Positions 9,371-17,662 of a stretch of DNA of 64,000 nucleotides are shown piece by piece. The stretch spans positions 434,001 through 498,000 of the forward strand of contig NZ_JARJHT010000001.1 of NCBI RefSeq assembly GCF_029269745.1, given 5' to 3'. Below the pieces are notes generated by a model that was given only the letters and a program-made list of their open reading frames with translations, was not told the origin of the DNA and made no database searches. The translations under genes were made by a program, and so were the position numbers. Within the stretch, counting starts at the first letter, position 1. Each line of letters opens with the position of its first letter. Source of the stretch: Polluticoccus soli (GTDB lineage Bacteria; Bacteroidota; Bacteroidia; Chitinophagales; Chitinophagaceae).

Positions 9371-10963
9371 TTAGTGAACGTCTTTCATCCAGCGCTTCAA
9401 TAGCGGCGAGAGCAACAGCAGCAACACACCGCAACCTATAGATACCCAGGCTATTTTCTCGAACACACCCATATAAACAGGAAGTGTTTCAACCGGGTTC
9501 ACTGCAAGGCCCGTACCTTCACCACCTTCAGAAGGAATAGCCATCAGCGTACCAACAAGGCCGGCCACGTATTGACCAAATGCACTCGCCAGGAACCACA
9601 TCCCCATCATCAGACCCACCATTTTTGCAGGCGATAATTTAGTGATCATCGACAAACCTATAGGCGACAGGCAAAGCTCACCGCAAGACATTACAAAGTA
9701 GCCCACTACGAACATGCCCAGCGATATCTTACCGTCTGTGCCTGCTGCATGTCCTGCAAGAACGAAAACATAGAAACTCAACCCGAGCAGTATCAACCCA
9801 ATTGCAAACTTCAATGGAGAATTTGGTTCCAGTTTTTTGTTAGACAACACCAGCCATATATAACCGAACACTGGACTCAGCAAGATCACCCACACAGGAT
9901 TTACCGAGTTGTTCACGGCTGCAGAAGAAAGCTCGATGCCGAAGAAGTTCATGTTCACGTTACGTGCAGCAAAGAGGTTGAGTGACCCACCACCCTGCTC
10001 GTAAAAACCCCAAAACAGGATCGAGAAGATGATCATTACCAGCGCGGCAAATATTTTCAATCTTGCTTCCAGCGATTCTTTGCCAGACAGGTACAGAATA
10101 TAACCCAGTGCTATCAAACCAAACGGAACAAACACAGATCCCATCACCTTGTAGTAATATAACAGGAGCGCGAACAATGGAATAGCGATGATGCTACCGA
10201 TGAACACCAGGCGTTCTTTTGTTTTGTAATTAGATATAGCCTTGTCTACAGTGATCCTTTCTGCCGGCTGGTCTTGTGGACGGTCCGCCATATCTCCCAA
10301 TGCAACTTGTTCTTCTTTACCCGGCACAGGCGGTAATCCTATCGGTCCAAGGCTTTTTTGATTGGTAAGGAATACGATCAGGCCTACGATCATGAAAATA
10401 CCCGCAAGCGCAAAACCTGCATGCCAGCTATAGCTTTGTCCGATCCAGCCACACAACAGGCTACCCAGGAAAGCACCTATGTTGATACCCATGTAGAACA
10501 TAGAGAAACCCGCATCCCTGCGTGGATCATTAGGCGCGTAGAGGTTACCAACTATCGAAGATATGTTAGGTTTGAAGAAACCGTTACCAACAACAATGAA
10601 ACCCATACCGAGGTAAAACGACCAAATGTTATGAGGAATGGCAAGCGTAAAGTTTCCTATCGCCATCAATATACCGCCCCAGAATATCGCCCGGCGAAAA
10701 CCCATCAACCTGTCTGCAAGTATGCCGCCGAATACCGGCATTGCATAAACCAGCGCCTGGTATGCACCATAGGTAAGATTCGCTTTTTCATCTGGAAAAG
10801 CTTCGAAGGAAGCGCCCGATATCATGAAGAGGATAAGCAGGGCGCGCATACCATAAAAGGTAAAGCGTTCCCACATCTCGGTCATGAACAATACATAAAG
10901 TTGCTTGGGATACTTCCCCTTAAAATTCTGTATCTGTTCTACTGTTAGTGTCTCTGAAGCCAT
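9371..10963 (-). CDS. POT/PTR-family proton-dependent peptide transporter (copy 1)
   Basis: A 530-residue major-facilitator protein of the inner membrane that imports di- and tripeptides with protons. It has the POT signatures TEMWERFTFYG near the start (the ExxER proton-coupling motif) and FSMFYMGINIGAFLG (FYxxINxG type). About 12-14 membrane helices are visible. A hydrophilic central loop (near residues 205-245, rich in P, E and Q) separates the two halves. It is the last of three adjacent, same-strand homologues; each has its own terminator, so they look like separate transcription units from an old tandem amplification. Confidence 0.94.
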   Translation of the reverse strand: MASETLTVEQIQNFKGKYPKQLYVLFMTEMWERFTFYGMRALLILFMISGASFEAFPDEKANLTYGAYQALVYAMPVFGGILADRLMGFRRAIFWGGILMAIGNFTLAIPHNIWSFYLGMGFIVVGNGFFKPNISSIVGNLYAPNDPRRDAGFSMFYMGINIGAFLGSLLCGWIGQSYSWHAGFALAGIFMIVGLIVFLTNQKSLGPIGLPPVPGKEEQVALGDMADRPQDQPAERITVDKAISNYKTKERLVFIGSIIAIPLFALLLYYYKVMGSVFVPFGLIALGYILYLSGKESLEARLKIFAALVMIIFSILFWGFYEQGGGSLNLFAARNVNMNFFGIELSSAAVNNSVNPVWVILLSPVFGYIWLVLSNKKLEPNSPLKFAIGLILLGLSFYVFVLAGHAAGTDGKISLGMFVVGYFVMSCGELCLSPIGLSMITKLSPAKMVGLMMGMWFLASAFGQYVAGLVGTLMAIPSEGGEGTGLAVNPVETLPVYMGVFEKIAWVSIGCGVLLLLLSPLLKRWMKDVH

Positions 10964-11032
10964 TTATAGTCTTTTAATTAATCTGAGCCAATTTAGTTCT
11001 TATTTCTGATTAACCCTTTTTATCACCCACAA

Positions 11033-11061
11033 AAACGCCCGCTTGAATCAAGCGGGCGTTT
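11033..11061 (-). terminator. Terminator of the second POT transporter gene
   Basis: Perfect 14-bp arms, 11033-11046 and 11048-11061 (core ACGCCCGCTTGA / TCAAGCGGGCGT). The minus-strand 3' side runs into a T tract. The arms nearly touch, so the real loop is formed by opening the central pairs. Confidence 0.85.
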
Positions 11062-11078
11062 CAAAATTATCAATGTTC

Positions 11079-12668
11079 TTATCTCAGGCCATGCATCATC
11101 TTCAGCATCTTCTTCGACAACAAGAAGAGGATTACTGCAGCAGCACCTGACAGTACCACGAATATCATAAAGAAGTCGTTCAGCGTCTCAATCTTGAAAC
11201 CAAAGAACGATGTTGCCTGGCCGCCCTCAGGATAAAGCTTGCTCAGCATACCCGCGAAATCATTAGCCATAGCGTTGGCAAGAAACCATACACCCATCAG
11301 CAACGAAGCAAGACGCGCAGGAGCAAGACGAGCAACCATTGACAAACCAATCGGCGACAGGCAAAGTTCACCCCATGTATGTAAGACGTACATACCAAGC
11401 AGCCAGAACATAGAAGCTTTTGTTGAAGCGTCAACGCCCTTCACACCCATCGCAATAAAAAGATAACCCAGTGCCAGCAATGAAAGACCGAAAGCTTGTT
11501 TTGTTGGAGAAGCTGGCTCTTTATCCCTCTTACCGAGGGCTGTCCAAAAGCTTGCGAACAACGGTGCAAACAGAATGATTGCGAGCGCGTTTACTGATTG
11601 GAACCATGCAGCCGGCATTTCCCAACCAAATATCATACGGTCAGTTTGCTGATCGGCGAACAGTGTAAGCGAAGCACCGGCCTGCTCAAACGCACTCCAG
11701 AAGAAGATAACAAAGAAGGCAGCGATGTAAATAACGATGATCCTGTCTCTTTCTATCTTGGTCAGGTTCGGATCGGTAATGATGAAACCTGAAGCCGTAA
11801 GTGAGGTAGCGAATACCAGCGTACTAATCCAGTTAAAATCTACAACCAGCATAAAGAATGCCCACAACGCAGCATAAATAACCAGCCAGGTACCAATACG
11901 CGTCGGTGTAAATTCTGATTTTTTTGCAGTTGACAGTTTAGGATCCTGCTGTGCAGCAAAATCTGCTTCACGGTCGTACGCAACTACTTTTTCACCTGCA
12001 TCATCGGCGGCAGCAGCGTCAGATTTTGCTGGTTTGCCACCAATCTGCTTACCGTCTGCAGTGACGATATATTTATCCTTCAGCATCTGGAAAACAATCA
12101 AGCCGCATACCATACCAACTCCAGCTGCAAAAAAGCCCCATTTATAATCTACTTTGTCTGCAAGCCAGCCGCAGACAATCGGAGAGAAAAATGCGCCCAG
12201 GTTGATACCCATGTAAAATATTGAGAAGGCCGCATCAACTCTTTTGTCGCCGGGGCCGTACAGCTGATTTACCATTGTTGATATATTTGGCTTAAATAAA
12301 CCATTACCCAACACTAGTGCCGTTAAGCCCGCTACAAACAATATTTTGGCCAGACCCAGATCGGTAGATACAGACGCTGCGCAGAAGAATAATATAAACT
12401 GTCCGATCGCCATCAGGATACCACCGGTAAAAATAGACCTGCGGTTACCCCAATACCTGTCGGCAATAAAACCACCGATGAGTGGGGTCAGGTAAACAAC
12501 AGCAGTAAAGTTTCCGTAAATGCCCGATGCAAATTTGGAATCGAACTGCAGCATTTTGGTCATGAAAAGGATCAGGATGGCACGCATACCGTAGTAGCTG
12601 AAGCGCTCCCACATCTCAGTAAAGAACAGGACGTATAATCCTTTAGGATGGCCTTTTTGTTCGCTCAT
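11079..12668 (-). CDS. POT/PTR-family proton-dependent peptide transporter (copy 2)
   Basis: 529 residues, same family as its neighbours. TEMWERFSYYGMRAIL carries the ExxER motif and FSIFYMGINLGAFFSP the second signature; GELCLSPIGLSMVARLAP is a conserved C-terminal-half motif also seen in copies 1 and 3. It differs mainly in the central cytoplasmic loop (about residues 205-260), which is alanine/aspartate/lysine-rich. Predicted inner-membrane di/tripeptide:H+ symporter. Substrate range cannot be read from sequence. Confidence 0.94.
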   Translation of the reverse strand: MSEQKGHPKGLYVLFFTEMWERFSYYGMRAILILFMTKMLQFDSKFASGIYGNFTAVVYLTPLIGGFIADRYWGNRRSIFTGGILMAIGQFILFFCAASVSTDLGLAKILFVAGLTALVLGNGLFKPNISTMVNQLYGPGDKRVDAAFSIFYMGINLGAFFSPIVCGWLADKVDYKWGFFAAGVGMVCGLIVFQMLKDKYIVTADGKQIGGKPAKSDAAAADDAGEKVVAYDREADFAAQQDPKLSTAKKSEFTPTRIGTWLVIYAALWAFFMLVVDFNWISTLVFATSLTASGFIITDPNLTKIERDRIIVIYIAAFFVIFFWSAFEQAGASLTLFADQQTDRMIFGWEMPAAWFQSVNALAIILFAPLFASFWTALGKRDKEPASPTKQAFGLSLLALGYLFIAMGVKGVDASTKASMFWLLGMYVLHTWGELCLSPIGLSMVARLAPARLASLLMGVWFLANAMANDFAGMLSKLYPEGGQATSFFGFKIETLNDFFMIFVVLSGAAAVILFLLSKKMLKMMHGLR

Positions 12669-12820
12669 AAAAGGTTTTTTGTTTGAATAATCGCGAAAGA
12701 TAATAAAATAATCAAGAGATGAAATTCGATGTGAATTACGTGGTGGATAACTAAGTCGTGGTGCTGCTAAAGCAATGAGAGCGAGACCAACATAACATAC
12801 AAGCTACTTAAATAAACAAA

Positions 12821-12848
12821 GCGGTGCATTCCTTAAGAAATGCACCGC
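12821..12848 (-). terminator. Terminator of the third POT transporter gene
   Basis: Arms GCGGTGCATT (12821-12830) and AATGCACCGC (12839-12848); on the minus strand the hairpin is followed by a T-rich stretch. It lies 20 bases beyond the stop codon. Confidence 0.8.
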
Positions 12849-12868
12849 CAGTTGTATTGTTTGATGTA

Positions 12869-14539
12869 TTAATTAATATTCTTCTCTTTCATTACACCGT
12901 TCAACCAGCGGAGAGCAGCGAATGCAAGTCCGGCAGATATAACTAACAGAAGGCAGTTAACGAGGAAGAAGTTTGCTTTGTTGTCGTAGTCATACCACAT
13001 ACTTGCCAGCACGCCCGACATCTTATTACCTATTGAAGTAGACAGGAAGAATCCACCCATCATCAGCGCTGTCAGCCTTGGCGGACTAAGTTTAGAGACC
13101 AGTGATAATCCCATCGGGCTAAGCAAAAGCTCACCGACAGTGATCACACCATAAACTCCTACCAGCCACAGAGGCGATACTTTTTCTGCACCATTGCCTC
13201 CGGCATAAACTGCACCTACCATTACCAATGTAGACAAGCCGGAGATCAAAAGACCAAATGCGATCTTGGTAGCTGTTGTGGGCTCTTTACCCTTGCGCCG
13301 CATCATGGCGAAGAATGCTACCACAACAGGCGTCAAAGCCACAACCCAAAACGGGTTTACCGATTGGAATAACTCTGTGCTAATGAGATAAACCGGTTCA
13401 TCGTTGGTAGGTTGTTTGTCGGCAGGCAGGTTGCGGAAATACACATCCCTGTCATGGATCTTTACTGTTTTACCACCCTCTTTCACCGCCTGGAACTGGT
13501 CGTCATATTTCACAACAGAGTCGATCTTGGTGGGCATGGTCTCCACCTGGTACAATGCACGTGCAGGACCTTCGACCGATTCGGCCACCTGGCGATCGGT
13601 ATAATATTTAGCCCAGCGTGTAAGTGCCGTGCCGTTTTGTTTAAATACCGCCCAGAATACTACACTCAATGCAAATATTACTAACAGCGCGGCTATCGGA
13701 CGTTTATCAGTAGCATTGGCCTTTGCCCAGATCGACACGTAGAAGATAACAATAGGTATGGCAGCAAATATGAACCCATCGGTACTGTTGCTACCAAAGA
13801 TGTTTTCGACGCCAAATACATAGTGCGGAGCCACCCAACCTATCACACCACAGATAAGCGCCGGCAGGAACACCTTGCCAAATACCGTTGCCATACTTGC
13901 ATCTTCTTTTTGTACTGGTTTCAGCACGTCTGCGTGACGAATGTGTTTCAAACCGATGGAGAATACGATCAAACCAATGATCATACCTACCCCTGCGGTA
14001 GCAAACGCAGCCGACCAGCTGTACTTATTACGCATAAATGCGGCCAGTATCGGGCCAAGGAAAGCACCGATATTGATACCCATATAGAACAGGTTGTAAC
14101 CTGAGTCCTTACGTTGACGATACTCCGGCTCTGAATACAGGTTACCCAACAGTGTAGAAATATTGGGTTTGAAGAACCCGTTACCTATAATAATAAGCGC
14201 CACCGAAGTATAAAACATGGTCATACCCGGCAGAGCTAAGCCCAAATAACCGGCTGCCATCAGGATACCGCCGAGGTACACCGATTTTACATACCCTATC
14301 TTCCTGTCGGCCAGGAAACCACCGAGAAAGGGAGTGAGATAGGTAAAAGCGATAAATGTTCCGAAGATATCATCAGCTGTTTTGTCGGGCAGGGAAAGAC
14401 CGCCGCGCTTTACATCTATCATATACAGAACAAAAATGCCCAGCATCAGGTAGTAGCCAAAACGCTCCCACATCTCTGTAAAAAACAAAAAAGGTAATCC
14501 CTTCGGGTGCTTACGCCCGTTGGCCGTTTGTTGCTCCAT
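12869..14539 (-). CDS. POT/PTR-family proton-dependent peptide transporter (copy 3)
   Basis: 556 residues, the most divergent of the trio. TEMWERFGYYLMLGIF and YNLFYMGINIGAFLG keep the family motifs. It has an extra hydrophilic stretch of about 70 residues (roughly 315-385, with YYTDRQVAESVEGPA at its start) between two late helices, on the outer side if topology is standard. The insertion could alter substrate access; that is inference. It is the first of the three in transcription order and is divergent from purD, 84 bases away. Confidence 0.93.
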   Translation of the reverse strand: MEQQTANGRKHPKGLPFLFFTEMWERFGYYLMLGIFVLYMIDVKRGGLSLPDKTADDIFGTFIAFTYLTPFLGGFLADRKIGYVKSVYLGGILMAAGYLGLALPGMTMFYTSVALIIIGNGFFKPNISTLLGNLYSEPEYRQRKDSGYNLFYMGINIGAFLGPILAAFMRNKYSWSAAFATAGVGMIIGLIVFSIGLKHIRHADVLKPVQKEDASMATVFGKVFLPALICGVIGWVAPHYVFGVENIFGSNSTDGFIFAAIPIVIFYVSIWAKANATDKRPIAALLVIFALSVVFWAVFKQNGTALTRWAKYYTDRQVAESVEGPARALYQVETMPTKIDSVVKYDDQFQAVKEGGKTVKIHDRDVYFRNLPADKQPTNDEPVYLISTELFQSVNPFWVVALTPVVVAFFAMMRRKGKEPTTATKIAFGLLISGLSTLVMVGAVYAGGNGAEKVSPLWLVGVYGVITVGELLLSPMGLSLVSKLSPPRLTALMMGGFFLSTSIGNKMSGVLASMWYDYDNKANFFLVNCLLLVISAGLAFAALRWLNGVMKEKNIN

Positions 14540-14584
14540 AAAGCAGTTTTAAAAATTTCGTGAAAGATAACCCTTGGTTTTGAA

Positions 14585-14592
14585 TAATTTTG
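14585..14592 (+). promoter_or_regulatory. -7 promoter element of purD
   Basis: TAATTTTG matches TAnnTTTG exactly, 31 nt before the purD ATG. A weak TTTCG lies about 27 nt upstream in the place expected for the -33 box. Confidence 0.5.
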
Positions 14593-14623
14593 CCCCTTCA
14601 ACAGGGTTACATTTAATATTACA

Positions 14624-15904
14624 ATGCAGGCATATAATATATTACTACTTGGTTCTGGCGGCCGCGAGTCAGCCATCGCATGGAAACTTCGTCAAAGCAA
14701 ATATTGCAAAGAACTGTTCATTGCTCCCGGCAATGCAGGCACTGCACAATATGGCAGCAACCTGAACTTTTCTGTAACAGATTTTGAAGAGATCAAAAGA
14801 GTGTGCCTTGAAGACAAGATCGACATTTTGTTTCCCGGCGGTGAAGATTCGCTGGTAGCGGGTATCTGGGATTTTGTAAAGAACGATCCGGAACTAAAAC
14901 ACATCATCGTTGCGGGCCCTTCGCAAGATGGTGCGCAGCTGGAAGGCAGCAAGGCTTTCTCTAAGAAATTTATGCGCCGCCACAGCATACCAACTGCCGG
15001 CTATCGCGAGTTCTCAGAAGAGAACTTTGACGAAGGCATGGCTTACCTCGATGCACACAGCCTGCCTATCGTGCTGAAGGCCGATGGTCTTGCTGCCGGT
15101 AAGGGTGTAGTCATCGCAGAAACAAAAGCGGAAGCCATCGCCAGCTTCACTACCATGATCAAGGAGGCACAGTTCGGCGAGGCGAGCAAGAAAGTAGTGA
15201 TCGAAGAATTCCTGACAGGTATCGAGCTCTCTGTTTTTGTAATGACCGATGGGACCAATTATGTGCGTCTGCCGGAAGCTAAAGACTACAAACGCATCGG
15301 CGAAGGCGATACGGGCCCGAACACCGGTGGCATGGGCGCTATTTCTCCGGTGCCATTCGCAGATGCTGCTTTTATGCAGAAAGTTACAGAGCGCATCATC
15401 GATCCTACTGTAAAGGGATTGAAAGAAGAAGGCATCATTTACCATGGCTTTATCTTCTTTGGCCTGATCAATGTTGGTGGCGATCCTTATGTGATAGAAT
15501 ACAACTGCCGCATGGGCGACCCTGAAACGGAAGTAGTAATGCCGCGCCTCGAAAATGATCTCGTTGAGCTGATCGTCAGCATGCACGAAGGCAAGCTGAA
15601 CGAAGTAGAGATAAAACACGACAAACGCGCTGCTTGTACTGTTATGCTGGTGTCAGAAGGATATCCCGGCAGCTATCCTAAAGGCAAAGTGATGACCGGT
15701 TTTGATAACGCACATGGTAGTATCCTGTTTCACGCAGGTACTTCTGTAAAGGAACACAACACTGTTACCAGCGGTGGACGTGTATTAGCCGTTACTTCTT
15801 ACGGAGAAACATTAAAAGACGCCCTAGCTACTTCCTTCGAAAATGCTGAGCATATCGAATACGAAGGCAAGTACTACCGCAGGGATATTGGGTACGAATT
15901 CTAG
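14624..15904 (+). CDS. purD: Phosphoribosylamine--glycine ligase
   Basis: Second step of de novo purine synthesis: ATP-dependent ligation of glycine to phosphoribosylamine. The 426-residue protein has the GARS N domain ([18 protein letters not shown]), the ATP-grasp domain with [15 protein letters not shown] and the signature [12 protein letters not shown], and the C-terminal GARS domain. Length is normal. It is monocistronic, with its own promoter box and a shared bidirectional terminator at 15923-15959. Confidence 0.97.
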   Translation: MQAYNILLLGSGGRESAIAWKLRQSKYCKELFIAPGNAGTAQYGSNLNFSVTDFEEIKRVCLEDKIDILFPGGEDSLVAGIWDFVKNDPELKHIIVAGPSQDGAQLEGSKAFSKKFMRRHSIPTAGYREFSEENFDEGMAYLDAHSLPIVLKADGLAAGKGVVIAETKAEAIASFTTMIKEAQFGEASKKVVIEEFLTGIELSVFVMTDGTNYVRLPEAKDYKRIGEGDTGPNTGGMGAISPVPFADAAFMQKVTERIIDPTVKGLKEEGIIYHGFIFFGLINVGGDPYVIEYNCRMGDPETEVVMPRLENDLVELIVSMHEGKLNEVEIKHDKRAACTVMLVSEGYPGSYPKGKVMTGFDNAHGSILFHAGTSVKEHNTVTSGGRVLAVTSYGETLKDALATSFENAEHIEYEGKYYRRDIGYEF

Positions 15905-15922
15905 TTAGTCAATTCGGTATAA

Positions 15923-15959
15923 AACAATGCGGCAATGCTATAAACATTGCCGCATTGTT
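15923..15959. terminator. Bidirectional terminator between purD and nnr
   Basis: Perfect 15-bp arms (15923-15937 and 15945-15959, core GCGGCAATG / CATTGCCGC) around a 7-nt loop. It sits between two convergent genes and can serve both, though the T tracts are short. Confidence 0.75.
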
Positions 15960-15970
15960 GCATTAAGACC

Positions 15971-17473
15971 TCATCGTATTGTTTGAAAAGCCTTTCCCAG
16001 TGCATCGATCACATCACCTGCCACCATAGCTTCTTCAGAATGTATTTGAGATGCAGATTCACCTGCTAACCCATGCAGGTAAACGCCTAACACTGCTGCA
16101 CTATGCGGGTCATATTTCTGTGAGATAAGCCCAGTGATGATACCGGTGAGCACGTCACCCGAACCTGCGGTCGCTAACCCTGCATTGCCTGTAATATTAT
16201 ACCTGCATTCACCTTCGGAGCTAATAACTGCAGTATACCTGTCCTTGAGCACAATGGTGATATTAAACTTCATAGCCTGCGTACGTGCATGTTCCAGGCG
16301 CAGCATACTGTTTGCAGTCTTCCCGAACAGGCGTTCAAATTCTCCCGGGTGTGGGGTAAGCACGCTACCTGCCGGTATCTTATGAAGCAGTTCCGGTTGT
16401 TTTGCCAATATGTTTAACCCATCAGCGTCTATAACTACGGGCTGCTTGCATGCTTCCAGGAAATTTGCAAACGCTTTGATCGTTTCTTCTTTGGTGCCGA
16501 TACCCGGACCTATACCAATAGCATCCGCATTCTCCCAGTCTGCTATGCGGGTAATATATTTCTCTCCCTTTGTGCCACACATTGCCTCCGGCACCAAGGT
16601 TTGGATAACACTATAGCCACATTCCGGCACTAGTGAGCGAACCTTGCCTGCACCTGCACGGCCTGCTGCCTTCGTCGCCAGTGAAATGGCCCCCATCATA
16701 CCGTAACTACCGCCTATCAGCAACGCGGTTCCAAAAGTGCCCTTATGAGAAAAAGGCAGACGAGGTTTGTAAATAGCACGCACATCCGCCTCATCTATGG
16801 TTTGGTAGTTGCTATGCGTCGACGAAATAAAAGTTTCATGCAGCCCGATATCCAGTATATGTACATTTCCGGCATAAGTTCCTGTTTCAGGATGCAGGAA
16901 TGCGCGTTTGTAAAACTGGAAGCTTAACGTATCATCGGCCTTAATAATGGCAGCTCCTTCTCCAGGAACGTTATCGGCCGGCATACCGCTTGGTATATCG
17001 ATCGAGACCTTCCGGTTGGGTCTATCATTAATATGACCAATAAAACTGGCGATCCAACCTTCCGCCTGCCTGTTCAGCCCAGTGCCTAATATCGCGTCCA
17101 CGATCACGATGTTGGCCGGAATATCTGTAATAAATGTCTCGGGTTGTAATATATCGACCAGGCTGCTATCGATATTCTGCAGTCTTTCCAGGTTGGCCTT
17201 ACAATCGGTTGACAGTTCCTCGCTGAATTGCAGCAAAAAAGCCTTAGCCCCATAGCCAAGGCGGTTCAGCATGCGCGTGATCACCAGCCCGTCCCCTCCA
17301 TTGTTACCGGTTCCGCAAAGCACCACGAACAAGGCTTCCTTTTCGAAGTTGGCCATCAGCCATTCCACACATTTTCCGGCCGCGCGCTCCATCAGGTCGC
17401 GCGAGGTAATGCCTGTTGCATGGATGGTGTAAGCGTCACAGGCCCGTATCTGCAGAGCAGAAAAGATTTTCAT
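15971..17473 (-). CDS. nnr: Bifunctional NAD(P)H-hydrate epimerase / ADP-dependent dehydratase
   Basis: Repairs damaged NAD(P)H (NADHX/NADPHX). The N-terminal YjeF_N epimerase domain has GTGNNGGDGLVITRML; the C-terminal carbohydrate-kinase-like domain has DADGLNIL and the catalytic NAGLATAGSGDVLTGII loop. I place the start at the ATG at 17473 (MKIFSALQIRACDAYT), which matches the usual start of the family. The longer frame back to 17563 adds a hydrophobic stretch and overlaps the promoter of the divergent receptor gene. The resulting 500 residues are normal for the fused enzyme. Confidence 0.93.
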   Translation of the reverse strand: MKIFSALQIRACDAYTIHATGITSRDLMERAAGKCVEWLMANFEKEALFVVLCGTGNNGGDGLVITRMLNRLGYGAKAFLLQFSEELSTDCKANLERLQNIDSSLVDILQPETFITDIPANIVIVDAILGTGLNRQAEGWIASFIGHINDRPNRKVSIDIPSGMPADNVPGEGAAIIKADDTLSFQFYKRAFLHPETGTYAGNVHILDIGLHETFISSTHSNYQTIDEADVRAIYKPRLPFSHKGTFGTALLIGGSYGMMGAISLATKAAGRAGAGKVRSLVPECGYSVIQTLVPEAMCGTKGEKYITRIADWENADAIGIGPGIGTKEETIKAFANFLEACKQPVVIDADGLNILAKQPELLHKIPAGSVLTPHPGEFERLFGKTANSMLRLEHARTQAMKFNITIVLKDRYTAVISSEGECRYNITGNAGLATAGSGDVLTGIITGLISQKYDPHSAAVLGVYLHGLAGESASQIHSEEAMVAGDVIDALGKAFQTIR

Positions 17474-17562
17474 AGGTGAAAAATAAACAAAACAAATGAA
17501 GCACAACCCTAATAACATTTTTCCACATTTATCTCGTATCTGCTTCATTCCCTGCATTTTCA

Positions 17563-17593
17563 TTTGGTCACGATACTGTAATTCCTATCTTTG
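17563..17593 (+). promoter_or_regulatory. Strong Bacteroidota promoter of the TonB receptor operon
   Basis: TTTG at 17563-17566, a 19-nt spacer, and TATCTTTG at 17586-17593: a perfect match to the Bacteroidota primary sigma consensus in both boxes and spacing. Transcription would start near 17600, giving a leader of about 60 nt. It also shows that the upstream TTG at 17591 cannot be the start codon of the receptor. Confidence 0.8.
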
Positions 17594-17662
17594 TTTGCCT
17601 TAAAAACGGGATTAAAACCGTACTTTTCAGGCTTCAACCTTATTTATAGTAAAATCAATTTT

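Noticed and set aside
13550-13575. CACGTG in the third transporter gene as a parS site
   Set aside because: Only the six-base core matches; far from the partition genes; expected by chance.
17474-17563. N-terminal extension of the nnr frame
   Set aside because: It runs to the promoter of the divergent receptor gene, and the family's usual start lies at 17473.
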